NCBI RefSeq assembly: GCF_016734815.1
Contig: NZ_JAERQF010000009.1
Location: 62,001-126,000, forward strand
Reading direction: 5' to 3'
DNA length: 64,000 bases
Origin: Hymenobacter rubidus
GTDB taxonomy: Bacteria; Bacteroidota; Bacteroidia; Cytophagales; Hymenobacteraceae
The first letter of the stretch is position 1; every line of letters begins with the position of its first letter. The translations under genes were made by a program, and so were the position numbers. Below, in pieces: positions 17,485 through 25,878 of the stretch. The notes below the pieces were generated by a model, which saw only the letters and a list, made by a program, of their open reading frames with translations, made no database searches and was not told where the DNA came from.

Positions 17485-19410
17485 ATGCTCCTAGCCCTTA
17501 CTGTTTCCATTTTCTACGCTTTTCTGGGGGTGCTGGTCGCCCTGTTACTGGTCATGCTGTTGGCCAAGTCGCTGCTGGGCATCGTCGTTATCGGCGAAAT
17601 GCAGGTTGGCGTGGTAGCCAAGAAATTCTCACGCCGCAACCTGGCCCCCGGCCGCCTCGTGGCGCTGGAGGGCGAGGCAGGCTTCCAGGCCGATACGCTG
17701 GCGCCGGGCTGGCATTTCTTCCTGTGGCCCTGGCAATATTCGGTCACGAAGGAATTTGTGGTCGTTGTGCCGCAGGGCGAAATCGGCCTGGTGGTGGCCA
17801 ACGGCGGCGAACCTATCCCGCCCAGCCACATTCTGGCCCGCGAAGTCGACTGCGATAACTACCAGGATGCCCGCGCCTTCCTCACCAAAGGCGGCGAGAA
17901 GGGCCGGCAAATCGGTATGCTCACGGCCGGCACCTACCGCATCAACACGGCCCTGTTCACCGTCATCACCCAGCGCAACGCGGCCAACATGGGCATGCGG
18001 CCCGAAGAATTGTTCATCTACCGCGTGGCGCCCGATGCCGTGGGCATCGTCACCACCCTCGACGGCATCCCCATCATGCCCGGCGAAATTGCCGGCCCCG
18101 TTATTCCCAACCACAATAATTTTCAGGATGCGCAGGCCTTCCTCAACGCCGGCGGCAGCCGCGGCCTGCAGGAACAAATCCTGCTTTCCGGCTCTTGGAA
18201 CCTCAACCCGTGGTTCTGCCGCGTCGAGCAGGTGCCGATGACGGAAATTCCCATTGGCCACGTCGGCGTGGTTATTTCCTTCGTGGGCAAGCCGGCCATC
18301 GACGTCAGCGGGGCCGATTTCACCCACGGCAACCTCGTCGAAGTGGGCCACAAGGGCATTTGGGCCACGCCACTCTATCCCGGCCGCCAGCCCCTGAATA
18401 CGCACATTATGAAAGTGGAGCTCATGCCCACCACCAACATTGTACTCAACTGGGCGGTGCGCACCGAAGCCCACCACTACGACGACTCCCTGAGCAGCAT
18501 CACGGTGCGCTCGCGCGACGGCTTCTCCTTCAACCTCGACGTGGCCCAGATTATCCACGTCGCTGCCCTCGATGCGCCCCGCGTCATTTCCCGCGTGGGC
18601 TCGATGAAAAACCTGGTCGACCACGTGCTGGAACCCATCGTGGGCAACTACTTCCGCAATTCCAGCCAGGAATTCACCGTGCTCGACTACCTCACCAACC
18701 GCGCCGAGCGCCAGCGCGAAGCCGCTGCCTATATCCGCAACGCCCTGCAGGAATACAACGTGCAGGCCGTTGACACGCTCATCGGCGACATTGTGCCGCC
18801 GGCCCAGCTGATGACCACCCAAACCGACCGCAAGCTGGCCGAAGAGCAGAAGAAAACCTACGAAGTGCAGCAGGCCGCCCAGACCCAGCGCCAGGCGCTG
18901 GTGCGCGAAACCAGCATCGCCGACATTCAAAACTCGCTCGTGCAAAGCGAGCAGGGCGTCAACATCGCCGAGCTCAACGCCAACGCCCAGGTGAAAAAAG
19001 TGCGCGGCGAAGCCGAAGCCGCCAAGCTCCGCGCCGGTGGCGAGGCCGAAAGCACCCGCCTCCGCGCCATTGCCGACTCCGAAGCCACCCGCCTGCGCGG
19101 CGTGGGCGAGGCCGAAGCCATTCGCGCCATCGGCAATGCCAAGGCCGAAGCCTACCGCGTGGGCGTGGAGGCCCTCGGCACCCGCGAGTTCACCGGCCTG
19201 CAGCTGATGCAGATTATCGGCGACCGGCAGGTGAAGATTGTGCCCGAGGTGCAAGCCAACGGTGGCGGCACCGGCGCAGGCGGCGGGCTGGTAGAAGCCT
19301 TGATTGGCTTATTGGCCCAGCAGCAGGCCAGCCAACTCACCAACCCGGCGCCGGCTGCTCCAGTTACTCCGGCCGCGCCCGAAAAGCCCACTCCGCCTAC
19401 GGAGGCGTAA
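17485..19410 (+). CDS. Flotillin-like SPFH/band 7 membrane scaffold protein
   Basis: 641 residues. The N-terminus is a hydrophobic anchor (LTVSIFYAFLGVLVALLLVM and following residues to about 35). Two stretches of SPFH/PHB-like sequence follow (VGVVAKKFSRRNLAPGRLV; IGHVGVVISFVGKPAIDVSG), then a long charged coiled coil with EAEA/KL heptads (GEAEAAKLRAGGEAESTRL) near residues 500-560. The tail is Pro/Ala-rich. Flotillins organise membrane microdomains and form large oligomers. The gene stands alone, divergent from GT9, and is followed by an inverted repeat and a strong terminator. The upstream 166 bp is AT-richer, with only a near-match to a -7 element (tatatttc). Confidence 0.9.
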   Translation: MLLALTVSIFYAFLGVLVALLLVMLLAKSLLGIVVIGEMQVGVVAKKFSRRNLAPGRLVALEGEAGFQADTLAPGWHFFLWPWQYSVTKEFVVVVPQGEIGLVVANGGEPIPPSHILAREVDCDNYQDARAFLTKGGEKGRQIGMLTAGTYRINTALFTVITQRNAANMGMRPEELFIYRVAPDAVGIVTTLDGIPIMPGEIAGPVIPNHNNFQDAQAFLNAGGSRGLQEQILLSGSWNLNPWFCRVEQVPMTEIPIGHVGVVISFVGKPAIDVSGADFTHGNLVEVGHKGIWATPLYPGRQPLNTHIMKVELMPTTNIVLNWAVRTEAHHYDDSLSSITVRSRDGFSFNLDVAQIIHVAALDAPRVISRVGSMKNLVDHVLEPIVGNYFRNSSQEFTVLDYLTNRAERQREAAAYIRNALQEYNVQAVDTLIGDIVPPAQLMTTQTDRKLAEEQKKTYEVQQAAQTQRQALVRETSIADIQNSLVQSEQGVNIAELNANAQVKKVRGEAEAAKLRAGGEAESTRLRAIADSEATRLRGVGEAEAIRAIGNAKAEAYRVGVEALGTREFTGLQLMQIIGDRQVKIVPEVQANGGGTGAGGGLVEALIGLLAQQQASQLTNPAPAAPVTPAAPEKPTPPTEA

Positions 19411-19442
19411 TTGAGCCTGAAAAAAGTTGTTTGAGGAAACAG

Positions 19443-19530
19443 GCGGAGTACCCCGAAATTTTATTTCGGGCCGCGCAACTACCCGTTCACCAAAGCATAC
19501 GGCCCGAAATAAAATTTCGGGGTACTCCGC
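19443..19530. repeat. Perfect 30-bp inverted repeat, family D
   Basis: The arms at 19443-19472 and 19501-19530 are perfectly complementary across a 28-bp loop. Each arm contains the internal palindrome cccgaaattttatttcggg, so each can also fold alone. Only one copy is present in the window. It follows the flotillin stop codon. Confidence 0.85.
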
Positions 19531-19533
19531 GTA

Positions 19534-19582
19534 AGCGAAAACGAGCGTCGCGCTTTCTCACAGCACGACGCTCGTTTTCGCT
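19534..19582. terminator. Terminator-like hairpin between flotillin and lrp genes
   Basis: A perfect 17-bp stem (19534-19550 with 19566-19582) around a 15-nt loop, with the arm agcgaaaacgagcgtcg. It sits between convergent genes and probably ends transcription from both sides, although the T-runs are short. Confidence 0.7.
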
Positions 19583-19603
19583 TTAGGCCGCTCCGCTACT
19601 GTG

Positions 19604-20068
19604 CTACGTCAGCTGAGTGGGGCGGTTGATAACTTCCTCCAACGATATCAGTGTCTCGGTGCGCTCGATGCCGTCGATGGGCTGAATGCGGTCGTGGAGT
19701 ACGTCGCGCAGGTGCTGGGTGTCGCGGCACATCAGCCGGGCAAACACGCCGTAGGCCCCGGTGGTGAAGTGGATGTTCACGACTTCGGGAATGTCGCGCA
19801 GCTGCTCGACCACGCTCGAATACACCGAGCTTTTGAGCAGGTAAATGCCCAGAAAAGCATTTACGCCATACCCCAGCTTGTTAAAATCGATGCGCAATGT
19901 GGCGCCCTGCACAATGCCGATTTCTTCGAGCCGCGCCATGCGGACGTGCACGGTACCGCCCGAAACATTGACTTTGCGGGCAATTTCGGTGTAGGGCATT
20001 TTGGCATCCTGAATCAGCAAGTTCAGAATGTTCCGGTCAGTGTCATCAAGTTCGTAATTTCTAGCCAT
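19604..20068 (-). CDS. Lrp/AsnC family transcriptional regulator
   Basis: A 154-residue DNA-binding regulator of standard length. The N-terminal winged helix-turn-helix is LDDTDRNILNLLIQDAKMPY, then TEIARKVNVSGGTVHVRMARLEE. The C-terminal RAM/AsnC ligand-binding domain covers LRIDFNKLGYGVNAFLGIYL through GAYGVFARLMCRD. Members sense amino acids or similar metabolites and usually regulate themselves. The upstream region has a 7+7 bp palindrome beside its -7 element (20131-20154) and a divergent promoter for a candidate RNA, so it may control both transcripts. Confidence 0.93.
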   Translation of the reverse strand: MARNYELDDTDRNILNLLIQDAKMPYTEIARKVNVSGGTVHVRMARLEEIGIVQGATLRIDFNKLGYGVNAFLGIYLLKSSVYSSVVEQLRDIPEVVNIHFTTGAYGVFARLMCRDTQHLRDVLHDRIQPIDGIERTETLISLEEVINRPTQLT

Positions 20069-20130
20069 TTTTTACAGAAAGGAATTGGAGAGATTATAAA
20101 ATTAAGTGGTGAATTTTAAATTTATAATAA

Positions 20131-20154
20131 ATTTTGCGTTATCGAGCAAAATTA
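20131..20154 (-). promoter_or_regulatory. Candidate Lrp operator palindrome overlapping the lrp -7 element
   Basis: The arms attttgc (20131-20137) and gcaaaat (20146-20152) form an inverted repeat with an 8-bp spacer. On the minus strand 20147-20154 reads TAATTTTG, an exact -7 match for the lrp gene. A repressor on the palindrome would cover that element and abut the divergent promoter. Confidence 0.45.
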
Positions 20155-20186
20155 TTTGCATCATCTCAGACGCCCTCTTACATTTG
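20155..20186 (+). promoter_or_regulatory. Canonical Bacteroidota promoter (TTTG-N20-TACATTTG)
   Basis: TTTG at 20155-20158 and TACATTTG at 20179-20186 are separated by 20 bp, an exact match to the Bacteroidota consensus in both elements and in spacing. It points away from lrp, into the intergenic space with the candidate RNA. Confidence 0.65.
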
Positions 20187-20192
20187 TTACAA

Positions 20193-20423
20193 TCCTAGGC
20201 AGAAGGCCGCGGCAACAAAGTAGTAGAGCAAAGCACGCAATAAACCCCGGATTTCCGGCTGTATTGTTCGCTAACTCTTTTATGAAAGGCAATTCCTTTC
20301 ACTACGGCTGTGGTTGGATACGGAGGAGAAGAGGGGAAAACGAGGCCGCGCATCTGGGTGGGTGCGCTCCTCACACTGGTAAGAGGCGGCCTCTGGGTGG
20401 GGGCCGCCTCTTCGTGCTTTAAA
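20193..20423 (+). ncRNA. Candidate structured non-coding RNA (novel)
   Basis: About 230 nt downstream of the promoter at 20155-20186 in an otherwise empty 405-bp gap. Visible structure: a closing stem aaagcacg (20230-20237) with cgtgcttt (20413-20420). Inside are hairpin I (caata/tattg plus ccgg-attt-ccgg, 20238-20266), hairpin II (gaaagg-caatt-cctttc, 20284-20300), hairpin III (20342-20372) and hairpin IV (11-bp perfect stem, 20381-20412). Hairpins III and IV have the identical loop tctgggtggg. It also contains a 46-codon frame (20282-20422, MKGNSFHYGCGW...), so a small peptide is an alternative. I do not recognise it as RNase P RNA, tmRNA, SRP RNA or 6S RNA. Confidence 0.5.
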
Positions 20424-20473
20424 ACGATTGCGGGAATCATTCGCTTCTACTGCCCAGCTTATCAGCGGGTTGT

Positions 20474-22690
20474 TTACCGAGCAGCCACCGGGGGACGCTG
20501 GGTGTGAAACTGTTGCACGCCGGTCCGCAAAAAGCTGCTGAACTGCGCCACATCCGGCTCGTAGGCAATGGGAGCTACCAGGGGCTTGTTGGTGGCATCG
20601 TTGGGGTCGAGCAGCACGTAATACGGCTGGGCATTCATTCCGTAGCGCGATACCTGCAGGTCGGCATTCTGCTTGCCAAGGGTGGTTTTCAGTTGCTTAT
20701 CGTAGGGCGAGGTGTACCACTCTTTTTGCGGCAGCTCGGTTTTGTCGTCTACGTACAGGGCCACCACCACGTAGTCGTTGCGCAGTTGCTCCAGCACTTG
20801 CGGGTCGCTCCATACGGTGGCTTCCATCTTGCGGCAGTTCACGCAGGCGTGGCCGGTGAAATCAATAAAAATCGGCTTGTGCTCGAGGCGGGCCACACGT
20901 TTGGCCTGTTCCAAGTCGAAATAGCCGTTGAGGTTGTGGGGCAGTTCGAGGAAATCGCCGAAGCGGGGTGCTTCGCGGGCCGTCGCCGGGCCGGTTGAGG
21001 CAGTGGCCGCACCACCGTTTTCGGCGGTTGCCAACGAGAAATCGTGCTTGCTCTGGGGCGGCAGGTAGCCGGCCAGCAGCGGCAGCGGCGCGCCAAACAG
21101 GCCCGGCACCAGGTACACGGTGAAGGAAAAGGCCAGCACCGCCATCAATAGGCGACCCACGCTGAGGTGGTCGAGGGGCGAATCGTGCGAGAGGCGGAAT
21201 CGGCCCAGCAGGTAAAAGCCCAGCAGGGCCGAAAGCACAATCCAGAGCACGATGTACACGTCGCGGCTTAGCAGGTGCCAGTGGTAAGCTAAGTCAGCCA
21301 TACTCAAAAACTTCAGCGCCAGCATCAGCTCCACAAAGCCCAGCACCACCTTCACGGTGTTGAGCCAGCCGCCGGAGCGGGGCAGATTTTTCAGCCAGGC
21401 CGGGAAAATGGCAAACAGGGTGAACGGAAGCGCAAACGCCAACGAAAACCCAAACATGCCCACCACCGGCGTGATGCGCTGCCCGTGCGCCGCCAAACTC
21501 AGAATACTGGCCACAATGGGCCCGGTGCAGGAAAACGATACCAACACCAGCGTAAAAGCCATGAAAAAAATGCCAAACCAGCCGCCTTTGTCGGCCTGCG
21601 CGTCGGCTTTGTTCACCATGCCGCTGGGCAGCGTAATCTCAAACAGCCCCAGAAACGAGAGCCCGAACACCACGAATACGACAAAGAAAATCAGATTGGG
21701 AAGCCAGTGCGTACTAATCAGGTTCAGCCCATTTTCGCCCAGTACGACGGTCACGGCCAGCCCGATTACCACGTAGATGAAGATGATGGACAGGCCGTAT
21801 ACCACTGCCTTCAGAATGCCCTCGGCCCGGCTGTTGGCACCGCTGGTAAAGTACGATACCGTCATGGGTATCAGCGGGAAAACGCAGGGCGTCAGCAAAG
21901 CCCAGAGTCCGGCAATAAAAGCCCCGAAAGCAAATGTCCACAAGCTGCCGGTAGCTGCCTCGGCAGCCGGAGCAGCCGCTACCGCACTAGCGGCTGCTGG
22001 TGCAACAGCGGCAGCGGAGGGCGCAGCAGGCGTTTCGGCCGGCGCCGGTACCGCTGCTGCGCTGGCTGGCCGCTGCAAGGCGGTATCGGCCGGGGCGGAT
22101 GGCGAAGCAGCCACCGGGGTGGCTTTTGCCGGCGGGGTGGCTACGGCTGTCTCCGTTTTGGCGGGCGCGGCCGGCGGCACGGCGCCGGTAGTTTTGGTCG
22201 GGGCGGCCCCTGCCACGGTCAGCGGACCAAATTTCAGGGTTTCGTTGCCGGGCACGCAGCGGCCGTCCACATCGGTGCAGGTTTGGTAGTCGGCGTCGGC
22301 CGAGATGGTAAGGGCACCGGGCTGGAGGACTTTGATGCGCTGCCGCATCTGGCCGGTTTTTTCCCAAAAAGCCACTTCGCCCTTAAATACCTCGTCTTGC
22401 TCGTGGTGCGATTTGATGGCTTGGAGCTTGCCCACCAGCGCGTAGGCCGGGCTGGGCTTGAACTTGAGGGTGAAGACTACAGGCCCCACGTCCTCGCTGA
22501 AATCGGAAGCGTAGAGGTGCCACTTGTCGTCGATGCGGGCATTCACGATGAGTTCCACCTCCTCGCCCACTTTGGCGGTGGGCTTGCTCAGGGCGGTGCT
22601 CAGGTGGGTAGGCACCAAAATTTGAGCGGCGGCCGGGCCGGCCAAGCCCAGCCAGAGCAGCAAAAACGCAAACATCCAGGAATTCTTCAT
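20474..22690 (-). CDS. dsbD: Thiol:disulfide interchange protein DsbD
   Basis: A 738-residue inner-membrane electron carrier. After the signal peptide (MKNSWMFAFLLLWLGLAG) comes a periplasmic alpha-like domain with a cysteine pair in YQTCTDVDGRCVPG. An Ala/Pro-rich linker of ~80 residues follows. The membrane core of about eight helices carries the redox cysteines in LLTPCVFPLIPM and VSFSCTGPIVAS. The C-terminal thioredoxin-like gamma domain has HACVNCRKME. It moves electrons from cytoplasmic thioredoxin to periplasmic thiol proteins. The linker is longer than in enterobacterial DsbD. The 266 bp upstream (22691-22956) holds no recognised element on this strand. Confidence 0.94.
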   Translation of the reverse strand: MKNSWMFAFLLLWLGLAGPAAAQILVPTHLSTALSKPTAKVGEEVELIVNARIDDKWHLYASDFSEDVGPVVFTLKFKPSPAYALVGKLQAIKSHHEQDEVFKGEVAFWEKTGQMRQRIKVLQPGALTISADADYQTCTDVDGRCVPGNETLKFGPLTVAGAAPTKTTGAVPPAAPAKTETAVATPPAKATPVAASPSAPADTALQRPASAAAVPAPAETPAAPSAAAVAPAAASAVAAAPAAEAATGSLWTFAFGAFIAGLWALLTPCVFPLIPMTVSYFTSGANSRAEGILKAVVYGLSIIFIYVVIGLAVTVVLGENGLNLISTHWLPNLIFFVVFVVFGLSFLGLFEITLPSGMVNKADAQADKGGWFGIFFMAFTLVLVSFSCTGPIVASILSLAAHGQRITPVVGMFGFSLAFALPFTLFAIFPAWLKNLPRSGGWLNTVKVVLGFVELMLALKFLSMADLAYHWHLLSRDVYIVLWIVLSALLGFYLLGRFRLSHDSPLDHLSVGRLLMAVLAFSFTVYLVPGLFGAPLPLLAGYLPPQSKHDFSLATAENGGAATASTGPATAREAPRFGDFLELPHNLNGYFDLEQAKRVARLEHKPIFIDFTGHACVNCRKMEATVWSDPQVLEQLRNDYVVVALYVDDKTELPQKEWYTSPYDKQLKTTLGKQNADLQVSRYGMNAQPYYVLLDPNDATNKPLVAPIAYEPDVAQFSSFLRTGVQQFHTQRPPVAAR

Positions 22691-22904
22691 TAGCTATAAT
22701 TATCTGGCACAGGGAACAACCTTGCGGGTTGCGGTATAATCGAAGAAGGCGGGCTCTCACAGCCGTTCCGGCAGGCACAGGGGCCGGAAAGCCGACCAGA
22801 CCAGCGTTTCCGTCCCCGCACTTCGGCCCACAAAATAAGGCTGCCCAGATGACAAACTGGTGAGCCGAAAGTTCATTATCCTAACCACCTGTGCCAAACG
22901 TGCG

Positions 22905-22912
22905 TACTTTTG
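22905..22912 (+). promoter_or_regulatory. -7 promoter element (TACTTTTG)
   Basis: An exact TAnnTTTG match 44 bp upstream of the ATG at 22957, supporting that start over an earlier in-frame ATG at 22891, which would precede the promoter element. Confidence 0.5.
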
Positions 22913-22956
22913 AAGAACAATGGCCCCCAGACCGACCGCGTCGCGGGGCCGCCGAC

Positions 22957-24291
22957 ATGGGTTTACAACTACTACTTACCGTTTTTCTGGTTCTGATAAA
23001 CGGGTTTTTCGTCGCCGCCGAGTTCTCGCTGATTCGCGTCCGCCTGTCGCAACTAGAGCTGAAAGCCAAAGAGGGTAGCCGCATGGCCGGCCAGGCCCTG
23101 GGCGTACTGCGCAAGCTCTACGACTACCTTTCGGCCACGCAGCTGGGCGTCACCATTGCCTCGCTGCTGCTGGGTGCGGTGGGCGAAGAGTTGTTTACGG
23201 AGATATTTAAGGGCCTGCTGCCCCGGCTCGGACTGCCCATCTCGGAGCTCACCGCCCACAGCATTGCGGTAGGGTTGGGCCTGATTGTGCTCACGTTTAT
23301 GCACGTTTTGTTCGGCGAGCTGTTTCCTAAGGCGCTGGCCATTCAGCGGCCCGAGGCGGTGAGCCTGGCGCTGGTGCTGCCGTTGCGCGGCTTCTACTAC
23401 ATCACCCGCCCCCTGACGTGGTTTTTGTCGAAGGCCAGCAACCTGCTGCTGGGCGCGGTGGGCATTCAGAACGTGCACGGCACGGAGGCGCATACGTCTG
23501 ATGAGCTGCGCCTGCTGATTGACCAAAGCAAGGAAAGCGGCGAGATTCAGGACTCGGAGCACGAGCTGATTGAGAACGTGTTTCAGTTCAACGACCGCAT
23601 GGTGAAGCAGATTATGGTGCCCCGCACCAAGCTCTCGGCGCTGGATTTGAACGCGCCGGCCGAGCAGATTCTGGACATGGTGTTCAGCGAAGGCTTCTCG
23701 CGGATGCCGGTGTACGAGGGCAACATCGACAACATCGTGGGTGTCCTCAACGTGAAGGACCTGCTGCCCATCATCCGGCGCGGCGAGGCCGTGGAGCTGG
23801 CCCGCATCATGCGCCCGCCCTACTTCGTGCCCGAAACCAAGAAAATAAATCGCCTGCTGCGCCAGTTTCAGCGCAAGCACATTGTGATGGCCATCGTGAG
23901 CGACGAGTTCGGCGGCGTGTCGGGCATCGTCACCATCGAGGACATTATGGAGGAGCTGGTGGGCGAAATTCAGGACGAGTACGACAACGAGGTGCCCGTG
24001 GTGGAGAAAATTGCCGAGGACGAATACCGCGTAAACCCCGCCACACCCATCCCCGACGCCAACGAGTACCTCCCCTACCCCCTGCCCGAAGGCGAGGACT
24101 ACGAAACGGTGGGCGGCCTGCTCAACGTCATCTACGGCAGCATCCCGGAAGTAGGCGACGTGGCCGTGCTCGACCCCTACGAGTTCCGCGTGCTACAACG
24201 CTCGCGCCGCGCCGTGGAACTCGTGCAGCTTCGCGTGACCACGCCCTTGGAACGCGAAGCCCCACGCGGGGAATTAGACGGCGAGTTGTAG
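22957..24291 (+). CDS. CNNM/CorC (hemolysin C) family transporter-like protein
   Basis: A 444-residue inner-membrane protein. The N-terminal DUF21/CNNM membrane domain begins LLLTVFLVLINGFFVAAEFS and includes GVTIASLLLGAVGE and FGELFPKALAIQRPE. Two CBS domains follow (IMVPRTKLSALDL; VLNVKDLLPI, then IVSDEFGGVSGIVTIEDIME). The C-terminal CorC/HlyC domain is DYETVGGLLNVIYGSIPEVGD. Relatives take part in Mg2+/Co2+ homeostasis; calling them hemolysins is historical. The gene is convergent with the TM2 gene and separated from it by a bidirectional terminator. Confidence 0.93.
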   Translation: MGLQLLLTVFLVLINGFFVAAEFSLIRVRLSQLELKAKEGSRMAGQALGVLRKLYDYLSATQLGVTIASLLLGAVGEELFTEIFKGLLPRLGLPISELTAHSIAVGLGLIVLTFMHVLFGELFPKALAIQRPEAVSLALVLPLRGFYYITRPLTWFLSKASNLLLGAVGIQNVHGTEAHTSDELRLLIDQSKESGEIQDSEHELIENVFQFNDRMVKQIMVPRTKLSALDLNAPAEQILDMVFSEGFSRMPVYEGNIDNIVGVLNVKDLLPIIRRGEAVELARIMRPPYFVPETKKINRLLRQFQRKHIVMAIVSDEFGGVSGIVTIEDIMEELVGEIQDEYDNEVPVVEKIAEDEYRVNPATPIPDANEYLPYPLPEGEDYETVGGLLNVIYGSIPEVGDVAVLDPYEFRVLQRSRRAVELVQLRVTTPLEREAPRGELDGEL

Positions 24292-24387
24292 AAAGCGCTT
24301 TTCCGGACAATTATCTGCAATAGCGGATACAGCGCCGGAAACAGCGGCTGCTACGCGACCAGCCCGCTGACGCATCCGTCAAAGCAT

Positions 24388-24424
24388 AAAAAAGCCCCTC
24401 TCCGGTTGGGAGAAGGGCTTTTTT
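24388..24424. terminator. Bidirectional intrinsic terminator
   Basis: The stem aagcccctctcc / gagaagggctt is flanked by an A-run and a T-run, between convergent genes at 24291 and 24451. Confidence 0.85.
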
Positions 24425-24450
24425 GTGCAATAATTACTCGGGCAGAAGAA

Positions 24451-25077
24451 TTACAGCTTTGAGGCGTAGTCGCCGTTCTTGGGCTTTAGACTGCCCGTCA
24501 GAATGCGAATCAAATCAATGATTACCAGAATAATGCCCAAGCCAAAGAGCAGGGTCAGGAAGATTTGCAGGATGCCTTTGCCAATGTAGCCCAGGTAGAA
24601 ATCGTGCACGCCGATACCGCCGAGGAAGAAGCACAGCAGCGCAGCCACCAGCTGGCTTTTGCCTTCAGCCGAAATGCGGCTGGGTGAGGTTGCTTTCTTT
24701 TGCTTGATGATTTGCCGCAGGGCTTGCTTCATTTCCTTGCGGTCGGCTTTGGTGACCGCGGGCCGGGCACTAACGGTTTCCGTCGAAGCCGCAGCGACAT
24801 GGGCGGGCCGGTGGGCCACCCGAACCTTAACCGGAGCCGCGAGCGCAACGGTGGCTGCCTGAACGGGCAGCGCCGCGGCCGGAGTTGCCGAAGGGGCTTC
24901 AACAGCTATTGCTTCTGCCGTGTTCGGGGCCGCAACTGGAGCAGACGCTCTTGCGTGCGTGGTGCCTAAGTACGCCGGCGCGGCGTTGTTGAAAGAATAA
25001 GTTGCCCGGCTGCACGAGGACAGCGAGGCAATGGCTACGCCAAACGATAATAGCGTGGTGAGGTACGAGTTGCGCAT
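24451..25077 (-). CDS. TM2-domain lipoprotein-like membrane protein
   Basis: 208 residues. The N-terminus MRNSYLTTLLSFGVAIASLS, then SCSRAT has a lipobox (LSSC). A 100-residue Ala-rich segment and a basic stretch (KADRKEMKQALRQIIKQKK) follow. The C-terminal TM2 domain has two hydrophobic helices around the polar motif (GIGVHDFYLGYIGKGILQIF). If both signals are used the protein would be anchored by lipid and by two helices. The function of bacterial TM2 proteins is poorly known. The start at 25077 is supported by the signal sequence and by the TTG-N19-TATATTTG promoter at 25141-25170. Confidence 0.88.
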   Translation of the reverse strand: MRNSYLTTLLSFGVAIASLSSCSRATYSFNNAAPAYLGTTHARASAPVAAPNTAEAIAVEAPSATPAAALPVQAATVALAAPVKVRVAHRPAHVAAASTETVSARPAVTKADRKEMKQALRQIIKQKKATSPSRISAEGKSQLVAALLCFFLGGIGVHDFYLGYIGKGILQIFLTLLFGLGIILVIIDLIRILTGSLKPKNGDYASKL

Positions 25078-25140
25078 AAAACGAGATGGGGTGAAAAAAT
25101 GAAAACGGCCCGAGCAAACTACCGAATGGTGGCAAGCGAA

Positions 25141-25170
25141 CAAATATATGTAGCGGCAACCCCGACACAA
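25141..25170 (-). promoter_or_regulatory. Canonical promoter for the TM2 gene (TTG-N19-TATATTTG)
   Basis: On the minus strand TTG (25168-25170) and TATATTTG (25141-25148) are 19 bp apart. Transcription would begin about 60 bp before the start codon. Confidence 0.6.
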
Positions 25171-25270
25171 CCCAACTGGAAAAGTTATTTTCAGTCAGTC
25201 CTTCGCCCTATTTTCGTTCTTTCCCGAACCACCAATCACCTCTCGGCTTTCTGCCGTCTCTTGCGCCTTT

Positions 25271-25810
25271 TCAAGCCCGTGGTTTTGCGGGGTTTTCTGC
25301 TGCCAGCCAGCTGGCATAGGTCTGATAGTTGGCGGCGGTGCGCTTCAGTCCTTCACGCTGCGCTTCCGTCACGGGCTTAATTTTTTTGGCAGGAACACCA
25401 GCATACAGAAAGCCCGGCTCGCACACCACATTTTCCAGCACTACGGCCCCGGCCGCGATGATGCAGCCCGTGCCCACCACGGCGTGGTCCATCACAATGG
25501 CGCCCATGCCGATGAGCACGTCGTCCTCCACGGTGCAGCCGTGCACCAGCGCCCGGTGCCCGATGCTGACGCGGCTACCGATGCTGAGCGGCGCTTTTTG
25601 GTAGGTGCAGTGCAGCACCGCGCCGTCCTGGATATTGGTTTCGTCGCCGATGCGAATGCGGTGCACGTCGCCGCGAATGACGGCCGTGAACCAAACGGTG
25701 CATTTATTTCCCAGCACCACATCGCCGATGATGGTGGCGTTATCGGCCACGAAGCAATCGGCCGGAATGGTGGGCATGATGCCATGAACAGGTAATATAA
25801 GGGCGGGCAT
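25271..25810 (-). CDS. Gamma-class carbonic anhydrase family protein (YrdA/PaaY-like)
   Basis: A 179-residue left-handed beta-helix protein made of hexapeptide repeats (IIGDVVLGNKCTVWFTAVIRG and onward). The three zinc-ligand histidines expected for gamma-carbonic anhydrases are at about H67, H85 and H90 (GAVLHCTY; SIGHRALVHG). Family members form trimers with the metal at subunit interfaces. Not all hydrate CO2, so the activity is likely but unproved. The ATG at 25810 is chosen because the upstream extension has no family similarity. It is divergent from the membrane protein at 25879. Confidence 0.92.
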   Translation of the reverse strand: MPALILPVHGIMPTIPADCFVADNATIIGDVVLGNKCTVWFTAVIRGDVHRIRIGDETNIQDGAVLHCTYQKAPLSIGSRVSIGHRALVHGCTVEDDVLIGMGAIVMDHAVVGTGCIIAAGAVVLENVVCEPGFLYAGVPAKKIKPVTEAQREGLKRTAANYQTYASWLAAENPAKPRA

Positions 25811-25878
25811 GGCGATACAAGGATTGGTTCGGCCGTAAATATGCGGCGGTTTGTGGTTCACCTGTTTTTTATCGACTC

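Noticed and set aside
20195-20440. Small minus-strand frame in the lrp-dsbD gap
   Set aside because: No start-site support or protein character; the region is better explained by RNA structure on the plus strand.
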